A stretch of DNA of 64,000 nucleotides from positions 1-64,000 of the forward strand of contig JAWPHD010010329.1 in assembly GCA_037043455.1 (NCBI GenBank). The letters are read 5' to 3'. Source of the stretch: Cyrtodaria siliqua. Its lineage: Eukaryota; Mollusca; Bivalvia; Adapedonta; Hiatellidae. This document shows, in pieces, positions 13,809 to 27,627 of the stretch. The stretch's first letter is position 1. The number at the start of each line of letters is the position of its first letter. The translations under genes were made by a program, and so were the position numbers. A model generated the notes under the pieces. The model was not told the DNA's origin and did no database searches. It was given only the letters and a program-made list of their open reading frames with translations.

Positions 13809-15135
13809 ATACCAAGATGTCAGATATAACATGTCCAGATATCAAGATGCCAGATATAACATGTCCAGATAACAAGATGCAAGTCATAACATGTCCAGAA
13901 AACAAGACAATAGATAAAATATGTCGAGAATAACAAGATGCCAGATATACCATGTCCAGAATAACAAGATGCCAGATATTACATGTCCAGAAATACTAGA
14001 TGCCAGATACAACATGAACAGAATAACAATATGCCAGATATAACATGTCCAGAATAACAAGATGCCAGATATAACATGAACAGAATAACAAGATGCTAGA
14101 TATAACATGTCCAGATAACAAGATGCAAGTCATAACATGTCCAGAAAACAAGACAACAGATAAACCATGTCGAGAATAACAAGATGCCAGATATACCATG
14201 TCCAGAATAACAAGATGCCAGATATTACATGTCCAGAAATACTAGATGCCAGATACAACATGAACAGAATAACAATATGCCAGATATAACATGTCCAGAA
14301 AACAAGATGCAAGATATAAATGTGCAGAATAAAAGACGCCAGATATAACCTGTCCATAATAACAAGATGCCAGTTATTACGTCCAGAATAACAAGATGCC
14401 AGATACAATATGAACATAGTAACAAGATGCCAGATATAACATGTCCAGAATAACAAGATGCCAGGTATAACTTGAACAGAATATCAATATGTCAGATATA
14501 ACATTAACAGAAAACAAGATGCCAGATATAACATGTCCAGATATCAAGACGCCAGATATAACATGTCCAGAAAACAACATGCCAGATTTAACATGTCCAG
14601 AAAACAAGATGCCAGATATAACATGTCCAGATATCAAGTTGCTAGATACAACATGTCCAGATATCAAGATGCCAGATATAACATGTCCAGAAAACAACAT
14701 GCCAGATATAACATGTCCAGATATCAAGATGCTAGATACAATGTGTCCAGAAAATAACATGCCAGATATAACATGTCCAGAAAACAAGATGCCATAAATA
14801 ACATGTCCAGATATCAAGATGCCAGAAATAACATGTCCAGGTATCAAGATGCCAGATATAACATGTCCCGAAAACAACATGCCAGATATAACATGTCCAG
14901 AAAACAACATGCCAGATATAACATGTCCAGATATCAAGATTGCAGATATAACATGTCCATATAACAAGATGCCAGATATAACATGTCCAGAAAACAACAT
15001 GCCAGATATAACATGTCCAGAAAACAACATGCCAGATATAACATGTCCAGCAAGATGCCATATATAACTGACCAGAATAACAATATGCCAGATATAACAT
15101 GTCCAGAATAACAATATGCCTGATATGAAGATGCC

Positions 15136-18100
15136 AGATATAACATGTCCAGAAAACAACATGCCAGATATAACATGTCCAAAATAACAACATGCCAGAT
15201 ATAACATGTCTAAAATAACAACATACCAGATATAACATGTCCAGATATCAAGATGCTAAATATAACATGTCCATATAATAAGATGCCACATATAACATGT
15301 CCAGATAATAAGTTGTCAGAAATAACATTAACAGAAAACAAGTTGCCAGATATAACATGTCCAGAATAACAAGATGCCAGATATAACATGTCCAGATATG
15401 AAGATGCCAGATATAACATGTCCAGAAAACAATATGCTAGATATAACATGTCCAGAAAATAAAATGCCAAATATAACACGTCCAAAGTAACAACATGCCA
15501 GATATAACATGTCCAAAATAACAACATGCCAGATATAACATGTCCAAAATAACAACATGCCAGATATAACATATCCAGATATCAAGATGCTAGATACAAC
15601 ATGTCCATATAATAAGATGCCAGATATAACATGTCCAGATAACAAGTTGCCAGATATAACATTAACAGAAAACAAGTTGCCAGATATAACATTAACTGAA
15701 AGCAAGATGCTAGATATAACATGTCCAGAAAATAACATGCCAGATATAACAAGTCCAGAAAACAAGATGCCAGATATAACATGTCAGATATCAAGATGCC
15801 AGATATAACATGGCCAGATATCAAGATGCCATATATAACATGTCCAGATAACAAGATGCCAGTCATTACATGTCCAGAAATCATGACACCAGATATACCA
15901 TGTCGAGAATAACAAGATGCCAGATATAACATGTCCAGAATAACAAGATGACAGATACTACATGCCCAGAAATACTAGATGCCAGATACAACATGAACAG
16001 AATAACAAGATGCCAGATATAACATGTCCATAAACAATATGCTAGATATAAACATGAACTGAATAACAAGATGCCAGATATAACATGTCTAGATAACAAG
16101 ATGGCAGATATAATATGTCCAGAATAAAAGATGCCAGATATAACCTGTCCATAATAACAAGATGCCAGATATTATGTCCAGAATAACAAGATGGCAGATA
16201 TTACAGAAAACATGATGCCAGACATAACATGTCCAGAAACCAAGATGCCAGATATAAGATATAACATTAACAGAAAACAAAATACAGGATATAACATATC
16301 CAGATATCAAGATGCCAGATATAACATGTCCATAATAACAAGGTGCCAGATATTACGTCCAGATATCAAGATGCCAGATATAACATGTCCAGAAAATAAC
16401 ATGCCAGACATAACATGTCCAGAAAACAAAATGCCATATATAACATGTCCAGATATCAAGATGCCAGATATAACATGTCCAGATATCAAGATGTAAGATA
16501 TAACATGTTCAGAAAACAATATGCCAGACATAACATGTCCAGAAACCAAGATGCCAGATATAACAATTAAACATGTCAAGATATCAAGATGCCAGAAAAT
16601 AACATGTCCAGAAAAAAACATGCCAGATATAACTTGTCCAAAATAACAACATGCCAGATATAACATTAACTGAAAGCAAGATGCTAGATATAACATGTCC
16701 AGAAAACAACATGCCAGATATAACATGTCCAAAATAACAACATGCCAGATATAACATGTCTAAAATAACAACATACCAGATATAACATGTCCAGATATCA
16801 AGATGCTAAATATAACATGTCCATATAATAAGATGCCACATATAACATGTCCAGATAATAAGTTGTCAGAAATAACATTAACAGAAAACAAGTTGCCAGA
16901 TATAACATGTCCAGAATAACAAGATGCCAGATATAACATGTCCAGATATGAAGATGCCAGATATAACATGTCCAGAAAACAATATGCTAGATATAACATG
17001 TCCAGAAAATAAAATGCCAAATATAACACGTCCAAAGTAACAACATGCCAGATATAACATGTCCAAAATAACAACATGCCAGATATAACATGTCCAAAAT
17101 AACAACATGCCAGATATAACATATCCAGATATCAAGATGCTAGATACAACATGTCCATATAATAAGATGCCAGATATAACATGTCCAGATAACAAGTTGC
17201 CAGATATAACATTAACAGAAAACAAGTTGCCAGATATAACATTAACTGAAAGCAAGATGCTAGATATAACATGTCCAGAAAATAACATGCCAGATATAAC
17301 AAGTCCAGAAAACAAGATGCCAGATATAACATGTCAGATATCAAGATGCCAGATATAACATGGCCAGATATCAAGATGCCATATATAACATGTCCAGATA
17401 ACAAGATGCCAGTCATTACATGTCCAGAAATCATGACACCAGATATACCATGTCGAGAATAACAAGATGCCAGATATAACATGTCCAGAATAACAAGATG
17501 ACAGATACTACATGCCCAGAAATACTAGATGCCAGATACAACATGAACAGAATAACAAGATGCCAGATATAACATGTCCATAAACAATATGCTAGATATA
17601 AACATGAACTGAATAACAAGATGCCAGATATAACATGTCTAGATAACAAGATGGCAGATATAATATGTCCAGAATAAAAGATGCCAGATATAACCTGTCC
17701 ATAATAACAAGATGCCAGATATTATGTCCAGAATAACAAGATGGCAGATATTACAGAAAACATGATGCCAGACATAACATGTCCAGAAACCAAGATGCCA
17801 GATATAAGATATAACATTAACAGAAAACAAAATACAGGATATAACATATCCAGATATCAAGATGCCAGATATAACATGTCCATAATAACAAGGTGCCAGA
17901 TATTACGTCCAGATATCAAGATGCCAGATATAACATGTCCAGAAAATAACATGCCAGACATAACATGTCCAGAAAACAAAATGCCATATATAACATGTCC
18001 AGATATCAAGATGCCAGATATAACATGTCCAGATATCAAGATGTAAGATATAACATGTTCAGAAAACAATATGCCAGACATAACATGTCCAGAAACCAAG

Positions 18101-18216
18101 ATGCCAGATATAACAATTAAACATGTCAAGATATCAAGATGCCAGAAAATAACATGTCCAGAAAAAAACATGCCAGATATAACTTGTCCAAAATAACAAC
18201 ATGCCAGATATAACAT
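15136..18216. repeat. recent 1,550-bp tandem duplication inside the 30-bp satellite
   Basis: Bases ~15136-16666 recur at ~16686-18216 with a constant offset of 1,550. I saw no difference between the copies when comparing variant monomers line by line. Such identity between long arrays of degenerate monomers points to a very recent unequal exchange, or to an assembly duplication. Smaller local duplications of about 120 and 198 bp follow at 19.4-20.05 kb. Confidence 0.85.
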
Positions 18217-21200
18217 GTCCAAAATAACAACATGGCAGATATAACATGTCCAGATATCAAGATGCTAGATATAACATGTTTAGAGATATAACATGTCCAT
18301 AAAATAAGATGCCAGATATAACATGTCCATATTACAAGATGCCAGATATAACATATCCAAAAAACAAAATGCCAGATATAACATGTTCAGATAACAAGTT
18401 GCCAGATATAACATGTCCAAAATAACAAAATGCCAGATATAACATGTCCAGATATCAAGATGCTAGATATAACATATCGAATAACATGCCAGATATAACA
18501 AGTCCAGAAAACAAGATGCCAGATATAACATGTCCAGATATCAAGATGCCAGATATAACATGTCCATATATCAAGATGCCAGATATAACATGACCAGATA
18601 CCAAGATGTCAGATATAACATTAACGGAAAGCAAGATGCTAGATATAACATGTGTAGAAAATAACATGCCAGATATAACAAGTCAAGAAAACAAGATGCC
18701 AGATATAATATGTCAAGTTATCAAGATGCCAGATATAACATGTCCAGATATCAAGATGCCAGATATAACATGTCCAGATAACAAGACGCCAGTCATTACA
18801 TGTCCAGAAATCAAGACGCCAGATATACCATGTCGAGAATAACAAGATGCCAGATATAACATGTCCAGAACAACAAGATGCCAGATACTATATGCCCAGA
18901 AATACTAGATGCCAGATACAACTTGAACAGAATAACAATATGCCAGATATAACATGTCCAGAATAACAAGACACTAGATATAACATGAACAGAATAACAA
19001 GATGCCAGATATAACATGTCTAGATAACAAGATGGCAGATAATACAGAAAACAAGATGGCAGATATAATATGTCCAGAATAAAAGATGCCAGATATAACC
19101 TGTCCATAATAACAAGATGCCAGATATTATGTCCAGAATAACGAGATGGCAGACATTACAGAAAACAAGATGCCAGACATAACATTCCAGAAACCAAGAT
19201 GCCAGATATAAGATATAACATTAACAGAAAACAAGATACAGGATATAACATATCCAGATATCAAGATGCCAGATATAACATGTCCATAATAACAAGATGC
19301 CAGATATTACGTCCAGATATCAAGATGCCAGATATAACATGTCCAGAAAATAACATGCCAGACATAACATGTCCAGAAAACAAAATGCCAGATATAACAT
19401 GTCCAGATATCAAGATGTCAGAAAATAACATGTCCAGAAAAAAAATGCCAGATATAACTTGTCCAAAATAACAACATGCCAGATATAACATGTCCAAAAT
19501 AACAACATGCCAGATATAACATGTCCAGATATCAAGATGTCAGAAAATAACATGTCCAGAAAAAAACATGCCAGATATAACTTGTCCAAAATAACAACAT
19601 GCCAGATATAACATGTCCAAAATAACAACATGGCAGATATAACATGTCCAGATATCAAGATGCTAGATATAACATGTCCAGAGATATAACATGTCCATAT
19701 AATAAGATGCCAGATATAACATGTCCATATAACAAGATGCCAGATATAACATATCCAAAAAACAAAATGCCAGATAAAACATGTTCAGATAACAAGTTGC
19801 CAGATATAACATTAACAGAAAACAAGTTGCCAGATATAACATGTCCAGAATATCAAGATGCTAGATATAACATGTCCAGAGATATAACATGTCCATATAA
19901 TAAGATGCCAGATATAACATGTCCATATAACAAGATGCCAGATATAACATATCCAAAAAACAAAATGCCAGATAAAACATGTTCAGATAACAAGTTGCCA
20001 GATATAACATTAACAGAAAACAAGTTGCCAGATATAACATGTCCAGAATAACAAGATGCCAGGTATAACATGTCCAGATATGAAGATGCCAGATATAACA
20101 TGTCCAGAAAACTATATGCTAGATATAACCTGTCCAGAAAACAACATGCCAAATATAACATGTCCAAAATAACAACATGCCAGATATAACATATCCAAAA
20201 TAACAACATGCCAGATATAACATGTCCAGATATCAAGATGCTAGATATAACATTTCCAATAACATGCCAGATATAACAAGTCCAGAACACAAGATGCCAT
20301 AAATGACATGTCCAGATATCAAGATGCCAGATATAACATGTCCAGATATTAAGATGCCAGATATAACATGTTCAGAAAACAACATGCCAGATATAACAAG
20401 TCCAGAAAACAAGATGCCAGATATAACATGTCCAGATATCAAGATGCCAGATATAACATGTCCAGATAACAAGATGCCAGTCATTACATGTCCAGAAATC
20501 AAGACGCCAGATATACCATGTTGAGAATAACAACATGCCAGATATAACATGTCCAGAATAACAAGATGCCAGATATTACATGCCCAGAAATACTAGATGC
20601 CAGATACAGCATAAACAGAATAACAAGATGCCAGATAACATGTCCAGAATAACAAGATGCTAGATATAACATGAACAGAATAACAAGATGCCAGATATAA
20701 CATGTCCAGATAGCAAGATGGCAGATATTACAGAAAACAAGATGCCAGATATAACATATCCAGAATAAAAGATGCCAGATATAACCTGTCCATAATAACA
20801 AGATGCCAGATATTACATGCAGAATAACAAGATGCCAGATATAACATGTCCAAAATAACAAGATGCCAGATATAAGATATAACATTAACAGAAAACAAGA
20901 TACAAGATATAACATATCCAGATATCAGGATGCCAGATATAACATGTCCATAAAAACAAGATGCCAGATACTACGTCCAGAATAACAAGATGCCAGACAT
21001 AACATGTCCAGAAAACAAGATGCCATATATGACATGTCCAGATATCAAGATGCCAGATATAACATGTCCAGATATCAAGATGCCAGATATAACATGTTTA
21101 GAAAACAACATGCCAGACATAACATGTCCAGAAACCAAGATGCCAGATATAACATGTCAACAAAAAAAACTTGCCAAATATAACATGTCAAAAATAACAA

Positions 21201-21515
21201 CATGCCAAATATAACATGTCAAAAATAACAATATGCCAGATATAACATGTCTAAAATAACAACATGCCAGATATAACATGTCCAGATATCAAGATGCTAG
21301 ATATAACATGTCCAGATATCAAGATGATAGATATAACATATCCAGAGATATAACATGTCCATATAATAAGATGCCAGATATAACATGTCCATATAACAAG
21401 ATGCCAGATATAACATATCCAAAAAACAAGATGCCAGATATAACATGTCCAGATAACAAGTTGCCAGATATAAGATTAACAGATAACACATTGCCAGATT
21501 TAACCTGAACAGAAT

Positions 21516-22040
21516 TGATTTTTACAGAATTATATCCTCTCTTCCAATAACATCTAAATGTGTTGCACTTTAGCTAGCTTATTCATCTAAAGTAAACTTA
21601 TTGTTATGTCCACTTAAAAGTTGCTAGACATAACCAGCTGCATTCTGCATACAGTAGCAAAATGTTGTATATAATAAAATTAAAAAATAAAAGTAAGTTT
21701 TTGAGATTTTTTATTTTCATGTTTTGGAAAACAACAACAGAAGAACTCTTGACGTGACATGAAACTGATATTTTTTCATCTGTTTTTTATAACAGAAACT
21801 AATTTCTAGTAAAATATAGTGAGACCTCTGTCTTTCTTAGCTAGTTTTTGGACGCATAAAACCCCTATTATCCACAGCACTACCGTGACAGTCGAAAGTT
21901 CAAAGCCCTGTTCTTTACACTTGCTACGTCACGGGTTGGGTGGGGGCAGGGTTTATAAATGACTAGAGTTTTTTTTAGTAAATGTTTCAGCCTTGTCAGG
22001 CATTGGAAGGCAGACTGTGGACATGTTGGTCGGTCACAGA
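21516..22040. other. unique AT-rich spacer
   Basis: Between the satellite edge and the SINE C fragment I see no open frame of interest, no TIRs and no known repeat. Confidence 0.5.
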
Positions 22041-22245
22041 ATTGAATTGAATTGAATGTTGTTTAACAGCTCATCAACACAGTATAGGTTATTTAGAGCC
22101 ACCCCAGAGAGAGGGGAAGGATACATAGGAATCTGGGAACCTGCCCTACTCTTTATTATCGAATAGATTCCTATGGTTCTTTAACGTGCTCGGAGGATAG
22201 ACCGATACACGGGACTGCCTGGTTTACGTCCCCGGCGTCCGACGG
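22041..22245 (-). mobile_element. SINE family C, headless copy
   Basis: It starts 'attgaatgttgtttaacagc' and continues through 'cctgccctactctttattat', 'ttctttaacgtgctcgga' and 'ggtttacgtcccc'. This is the reverse complement of the body of the full SINE C at 27938-28256. The tRNA-derived head is absent. Confidence 0.8.
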
Positions 22246-22544
22246 GGGTCTGTCAGAGGTAAAATTGTCTGTGAATTCAAACTTTTTCAAAGTGATTAAA
22301 TATCTCAAAACTGTGTGAGAAAAGTATCAAGTTTAGAACCATTAGGTATACCTATCTATTGATTTGCTTTAATGGTATAAAAATATATGAGTATGAAACT
22401 TCCCTGAACAAATTCTTTACTCTAATTACACTTGAAGTCGGACTGGCAATAAAAATGATTTTAAACTTTTTATTTTTTTTTTATTTTGATTTGGGCAAAA
22501 ATAGGGCAGGCTCTCCCTTGTCCTGCTAATCCTATAAAATGCCA

Positions 22545-22790
22545 TATGGATCACATAACTTGGACCACATAACATGCTCCTCTGCGGATCACATAACATG
22601 CCCTGTGCATCACATAAAATGCCCTGTGCATGACATAACATGACTTGCAGATCGCATAACATGCCCTGTGCATCACATAACATGGCCTGCAGATCACATT
22701 ACATGCCCTGTGCATCACATAAAATGCCCTGTGCATCAGATAGCATGACCTGCGGATCACGTAACATGACCTGGATCACGTATCATACCC
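22545..22790. repeat. ~21-bp minisatellite
   Basis: About eleven units of the type 'gcatcacataacatgccctgt', alternating with 'gcagatcacataacatgacc'. The 'ataacatg' core is shared with the 30-bp satellite 1 kb away. It is too short to prove kinship. The overlapping frames on minus are repeat by-products. Confidence 0.9.
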
Positions 22791-23311
22791 GATAAATATC
22801 TGCATTTTATTGGAACAAATATGCTGAAAATGATACATTTTTACAATTATCAATGCTGCACACAAATATCGACTAATCCTAGCATTTAAGGCAACACATT
22901 TTTGCGAGAGATCAAAACATACATGCTGTACCAAAATTAAAAATACATAAACTATTGCTCATACCAAGTTCCTGAAGTGACATATAATCAAATCACCAAT
23001 TAAATTATTGTCCTTTTGTAGAATATAGATCCTTCAGCTCAACGGAAAGAGCCCTTGAATTACATAACACATCTAGAAATGCCAAAATATTGTTTTTTAG
23101 TGGTATATCCTAGTTTTGAATGATTGAAGAAATGATATATTTGTTCGATGTTACCAGATCGCCCCATGAAATGATGCAAATCTGGTGATTCAGGAATTGA
23201 TCAATAGCAAGTTACAATCAATTATTGGAATTGTTGCTTGCAACATAGCTGCATCTTGGTGCAAATGCATAAACAACATGTAAAAATAAACCAGACGAGT
23301 CGTCCCCTAGG

Positions 23312-23635
23312 CCCAACTGATAAACCGCCCGCTAGGCCCAACTGATAAACCACTGCTAGGCCCAAGTGATAAACTACTGCTAGGCCAAAGTGATAAACCA
23401 CCCGCTAGGCCCAACTGATAAACCACCCGCTAGGCCCAACTGATAAACCACCTGCTAGGCCCAACTGATAAACCACCCACTAGGCCCAACTGATAAACCA
23501 CCCACTAGGCCCAACTGATAAACCACCACTAGGCCCAACTGATAAACCACCACTAGGCCCAACTGATAAACCACCCGTTAGGCCCAACTGATAAACCAAC
23601 CGCTAGGCCCAACTGATAAACCACCATTGGAATCA
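23312..23635. repeat. ~26-bp minisatellite, 13 units
   Basis: Thirteen units carry 'taggcccaactgataaacca' plus a short variable spacer. It is sharply bounded on both sides, with no coding frame. Confidence 0.92.
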
Positions 23636-23689
23636 CAGAAGTCAATCTGTGAAGTGTCACGATTGTGGCTACGAATCTTGAAGAGTAAT

Positions 23690-24245
23690 CCAGTGAACGA
23701 GGGTTTTCATGATCAGGTCATGGTGACCTTGACCTTTACCCTACTAACCCCAAAGTGCATAGGGGTCACCTTCTTTTGAAGAGTTACAGAGCAGCAGAGG
23801 TTTTCATTATCAGGTAATGCCCACCTTGACCTTAAACATATTGACCTTTACATGCATAGGGGTCATCTGGAGAGTCTACCTCTGAAATTGTGTTGGTGTC
23901 TACAAATCTTGAGGAGTTATAGAGCGGACATTCATTATCAGGTCATGGCAACCTTGAACTTACTGACTCCAAAATGTGTTAGTCGTATTCTCTCTCCATG
24001 GATATGCAATTTGTGAAGTCTGGAGAGTTATAGAGCGGCAAAGGTTTTCATTATCAGGTCATCGCGACTTTGACCTTTAACCTATTGACCCTAAAATGTA
24101 CAGGGGTTACTCTCTCCATGGAGAGTAGTCTACCTATAATGTTTCATGCATGTGGATATAAACTTGACGAATTATACATCAGAAAAGATTTTTCATTATC
24201 AAGTCATGGTGACCTTCACCAATAAACTATTGACCCCATAATTTT
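23690..24245. repeat. degenerate ~115-bp tandem repeat
   Basis: Four to five diverged units each carry 'ttttcattatcaggtcat', 'gtgaccttgacctt', 'taggggtca' and 'gagttatagagc'. This is an old tandem array. It resembles the gene-poor 'gaccttgacctt' repeats again seen at 41.15-41.42 kb. Confidence 0.7.
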
Positions 24246-24386
24246 TATAAATGCAAACATCAATACTGGTTTAAAATGATACTTTAAAATGTTAGAATTT
24301 CTGTATTACTTATTCACAATATACTTAATCTGCTTGGATTATGTTTTTGTTCCAAGTATGTAATAATGACAGTTAACAATATATTT

Positions 24387-24720
24387 AGAAAGAAAGAAAA
24401 AAGAAAGAAAGAAAGAAACGTAGAAACAAACTAATATATAGTACTACCATCAATGGGAAGTGACCATTAATAATCAGTATTTTACGTCCTTTTTTTTATC
24501 TTTCATCAATTTTTGCGCACAATATGACCTATTTTTATGTCGACATGCCATAAAACTCATTCATTCATTCATTCATTCATTCATTCATTCATTCAAATGT
24601 TCCATTGCCATTATATAGGTCAAGTTTTGTCCTCATTTCTTCAATGTCTTTCCAGTTATCAATATTTTACTATTCAGAAAGAAAGAAAGAAAAAAAAAAG
24701 AAACAAAGAAAGAAACAAAG

Positions 24721-24783
<63 letters not shown>

Positions 24784-24975
24784 AAAAAAAGAAAGAAACA
24801 AAGAAACAAATATATAGTACTACCATCAATGGGAAGTGACCATTAATAATCAGTATTTTTACGTCCTTTTTCTCAAATATCAACAAAGTTCCATTGCCAT
24901 TATATAGGTCAAGTTTTGTCCTTAAATCATTTCTTCAATATCTTTCCAATTATCAATATTTTACTGTTCAGATGA
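24387..24975. repeat. tandem segmental duplication with (GAAA)n and (ATTC)n tracts
   Basis: The stretch 'tactaccatcaatgggaagt' occurs at about 24442 and 24818, and 'gttccattgccattatatag' at about 24599 and 24890. One ~300-380-bp segment is therefore duplicated with rearranged internal repeats. (GAAA)n tracts lie at 24387-24420 and 24679-24808, and an (ATTC)n tract at about 24558-24595. The lysine/arginine/glutamate-rich frames here are products of the tract. Confidence 0.85.
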
Positions 24976-25397
24976 ATTACTCAAGTATGGCAAGTAATAA
25001 CAATATATTACATTTCTTCCAGTAATTTACGGACATTTCTGTGGAACGGAAATGTGATAATTTCTACAAGGACATATTTCCTACTGGGAATTACACAGAC
25101 AAGGACATATTTCCTACTTGTGATTACATAGACATTAGACGGATGATTTCAAACATCTTCTTGGCTTGGCACTTACGAGTGCTAGCTTATGTATTGACTT
25201 CAATTCATATTTCCAGTCAAGGTCCTCTGTGCAACCACTGAATGCTACTAACCAAATACTAAGCAGGAGAAAATGTTGCGGATGATCTCAAAGTCGTATA
25301 ACAACCAGAGTTTTAATAGGCTCACAGGGGTTTGTGTAGAAAAATGTCAATTAATTTAAAAAAAAAAAACGCATATTTTTATATGCCTATATAAAAT

Positions 25398-25550
25398 ATA
25401 GAGAATAATAAATGGGTATTTTCATATCACACCCTATATCAGGCCTGAGACGCCATATCAGCCCGAAAGCTTTAGCTCGAGGGCTGATATAGGCTATGGG
25501 CCTGATACAGGGTGTGATTGAAAATACACACTTATTTATTCTATTTATCA
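25398..25550. mobile_element. hairpin element with ~65-bp arms
   Basis: The left arm ('tattttcatatcacaccc', 'tatatcaggcc') is complementary to the right arm ('ggcctgatacagggtg', 'gattgaaaataca'). A short centre around 'agctttagctcgag' separates them. The architecture matches the hairpin at 37.73 kb. It is a small palindromic element with no coding capacity. Confidence 0.75.
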
Positions 25551-26435
25551 TATACTTGAGCTTTGTCGAAATTTCAACTTAAGCTCACACAGTACGCTGT
25601 TTTCCAAGGAGATTTTTTTTTTTAGATCTTGTCCAGTCCATTCTGTCTGTCGCGTAAGTGGTACACAACATTTATTTTTGTCCGAAATCTTATTGAAAAT
25701 GAATTCCATTGAATTTGAAATTTTCTAATCAAGGTGATTGTCATAAGTGGTTATTTTATCCACGGATAATGATTCTATAGCCAATAATTTGCAGCGAAAA
25801 CAGGATGGAAGTAACTAATAAAACGCAGACGACAAACAATACCCGTGACAAATTAATCGTAATTTATCGGTTATCACTCTGGTAAAAGGATCGAGATCAT
25901 CATTCGGTTATTTCCATGATATGACATTTTTTCACCCTATATTTCACGCGTGTGATAAAGCTTTATTGTCTGGCAACGAAATCCTGATTGATATGACTAT
26001 CTAGGTCTATGTTGCATCATATATTCAAAGACAACATATGTGTAGGGAAGCATTGTTTTCTTAAAACAGTCTTTGATGCAACCACTCAGACTTGGCTGCA
26101 GTTTTAAAGAGACTTGGCTGAATAATTAATCCAGAAAGTCACTTAAAAAAGTTTGAGAGGAGGTTATACATCAGGTACAGATCCAAGATTTTGGTTTGAG
26201 CATTTGTAATAGTTTTCTACATGGCGTTTAGAGAATTCTGATTTTTTTCAGAATAATTTTATGTTAAATCCAGCAATGACTAACAGCAGGAATGGTGCAT
26301 ACCCATGTAATCAGACATGCATAGGTTATACTTGTAGGATTTTAAGGGGTGGGGGTGCCGGGTCTGCCCTATCCCTGATTCTGCCTTAGAACATTATAAA
26401 TACACTGTTATCCCCTATGTCTCACCCCAAAATTG
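25551..26435. other. no recognised feature
   Basis: AT-rich sequence with no supported coding region or repeat in this window. The stretch 24976-25397 is likewise without a recognisable feature. Confidence 0.4.
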
Positions 26436-26555
26436 CCACCGTAGCAGTGATAGTAAAGACGTCACTGCTTCTAAAACTTTCTCGCCTCTCATTCTTGCGG
26501 GTTCAAATCCCACTGGGAGCTTGACTTGTCAAGTGAGAAATCAATTCTTACAGAT
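26436..26555 (+). mobile_element. tRNA-derived SINE fragment related to family B
   Basis: A degenerate tRNA-like stretch with a good box B ('gcgggttcaaatcccact') is followed by 'gggagcttgacttgtcaag' and 'aattcttacag'. This is the same head-to-body junction as in SINE B at 41.5 kb. Box A is not recognisable, so the promoter is probably dead. Bases 26556-27126 hold nothing I can name. Confidence 0.6.
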
Positions 26556-27129
26556 ACATCAGGCTAATCAAGGGGCTCTTGTGGTGCAGAAAAATATTGA
26601 GAAGTTCTATTTAGAGGTCTAAATATAATAAATGAGCCAAAAATTACCGTTTTTTTTTTACAAGACAATTCATTGAGAAACAGCAATTATATGTCACAGC
26701 TATCCCAGGTTACACACCAGAATACATTAAAGGGAAAAAAAGCAACCTTGCTTCTTTCTTTTTTTGAATAATGAAAATAAATTTGTTTTACACATTACTA
26801 ATTCTTGATTATTATAATGTATTTAAACCTATGGTAGAATTGAAAACTTAAATTGTGCGACCTTTTATTTCCATATTTGACTTTTGATACAGCTAGAACC
26901 CTGTAGAGTTTTGAATAACCGTAAGATCGTGCAGCATATGTGCTTATGGCCTTGAATTCCCCATAGAAAAACTGAATTTATCATTTAACGCTAACATAGA
27001 AATGGATGAGGCTGCCACTACTGAAGATTAGTGTTGTTTTCAATGTATGTTAAACTTGAGTGCTCATTTATGCAGGCGGTCAAAATCCATTTTATATAAT
27101 AGCACAGATCGATACTGACGTCACACAAT

Positions 27130-27239
27130 TATAAGATTAAACGAAACTTACCGTTGATGTTTGATCTTAATTCTGTTGTGCTAAGCAGCCAGGAATTACA
27201 TGAGGTGAACACATGACCTGTCACGTGAATCAGCCTCAG
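27130..27239. repeat. DIRS 3' inverted terminal repeat with extension
   Basis: The extension 27130-27168 is followed by the shared terminal repeat from 27169 ('gtgctaagcagcc', 'gacctgtcacgtgaatcagc'). The shared part is complementary to 35291-35360 with scattered mismatches and one small gap. The extension has no partner at the other end. Its complement is found only in the internal complementary region. Confidence 0.85.
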
Positions 27240-27318
27240 TCTTTAGAGAAATTAGGACATAATGACAAACTTGGAAATCACTAGGGTGGGAAAAGCATCC
27301 AAAATGCCAGGGTGGCAT

Positions 27319-27428
27319 ATAATTCCTGGCTGCTTACACATCAGAATTAGGATCAAACATCAACGGTAAGTTTCGTTTAATCTTATAATTCTATTGTGCT
27401 AAGCAGCCAATCGGAATTATATGAGATT
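27319..27428. repeat. DIRS internal complementary region
   Basis: Bases 27319-27387 are complementary to the element's left end (27130-27198). Bases 27391-27428 match the reverse complement of its right end. Between them sits ATT (27388-27390). In known DIRS elements this region acts as a guide for joining the two ends of the cDNA into a circle. It lies downstream of the recombinase stop, in the usual place. Confidence 0.85.
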
Positions 27429-27627
27429 TTAGAGTCCAAGTTTCATTATGCTACACACTATAACACCGACAAGTAATCTATTTCACAATAGAAACTAGTA
27501 AAAGAACAAAAATCACTATCATGTTACACCTGTTTTATAATCTAACAACTAATGCATGTGCTATAAGTATTCATTGTAAACATAATAGCATTACAAAAAT
27601 ATATCAATGTGACATACTGTACCAAAT

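Larger units (their letters stand above)
8200..21515. repeat. 13.3-kb satellite array, 30/31-bp monomer
   Basis: Around 440 tandem units share the core 'gatgccagatataacatgtc'. A short linker follows that varies between cagaaaacaa, cagatatcaa, cagataacaa (30-bp units) and cagaataacaa or caaaataacaa (31-bp units). Because 30 bp is ten codons, runs of pure 30-bp units stay open on both strands and give decapeptide-periodic frames such as MPDITCPENK (plus) and GHVISGMLFS (minus). A 31-bp unit shifts the frame or brings in a TAA. Units at both edges (8.2-8.6 and 21.45-21.51 kb) are more diverged, as expected for unequal exchange in the interior. I see no start context, splice site or non-periodic domain, so this is satellite DNA. 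Confidence 0.95.

Noticed and set aside
8200..21515. Dozens of open frames of 60-276 codons across the 30-bp array
   Set aside because: They repeat every ten residues, occur on both strands over the same bases, and follow from a monomer length divisible by three. There is no start context, no non-repeat domain and no splice structure.
8200..21515. CRISPR-like look (conserved ~20-bp core with variable ~10-bp linkers)
   Set aside because: Linkers come in a handful of recurrent forms and are too short for spacers. There are no cas genes, and the context is a eukaryotic genome.
24537..24839. Lys/Arg/Glu-rich 100-codon frame
   Set aside because: It is a direct translation of (ATTC)n and (GAAA)n microsatellites.
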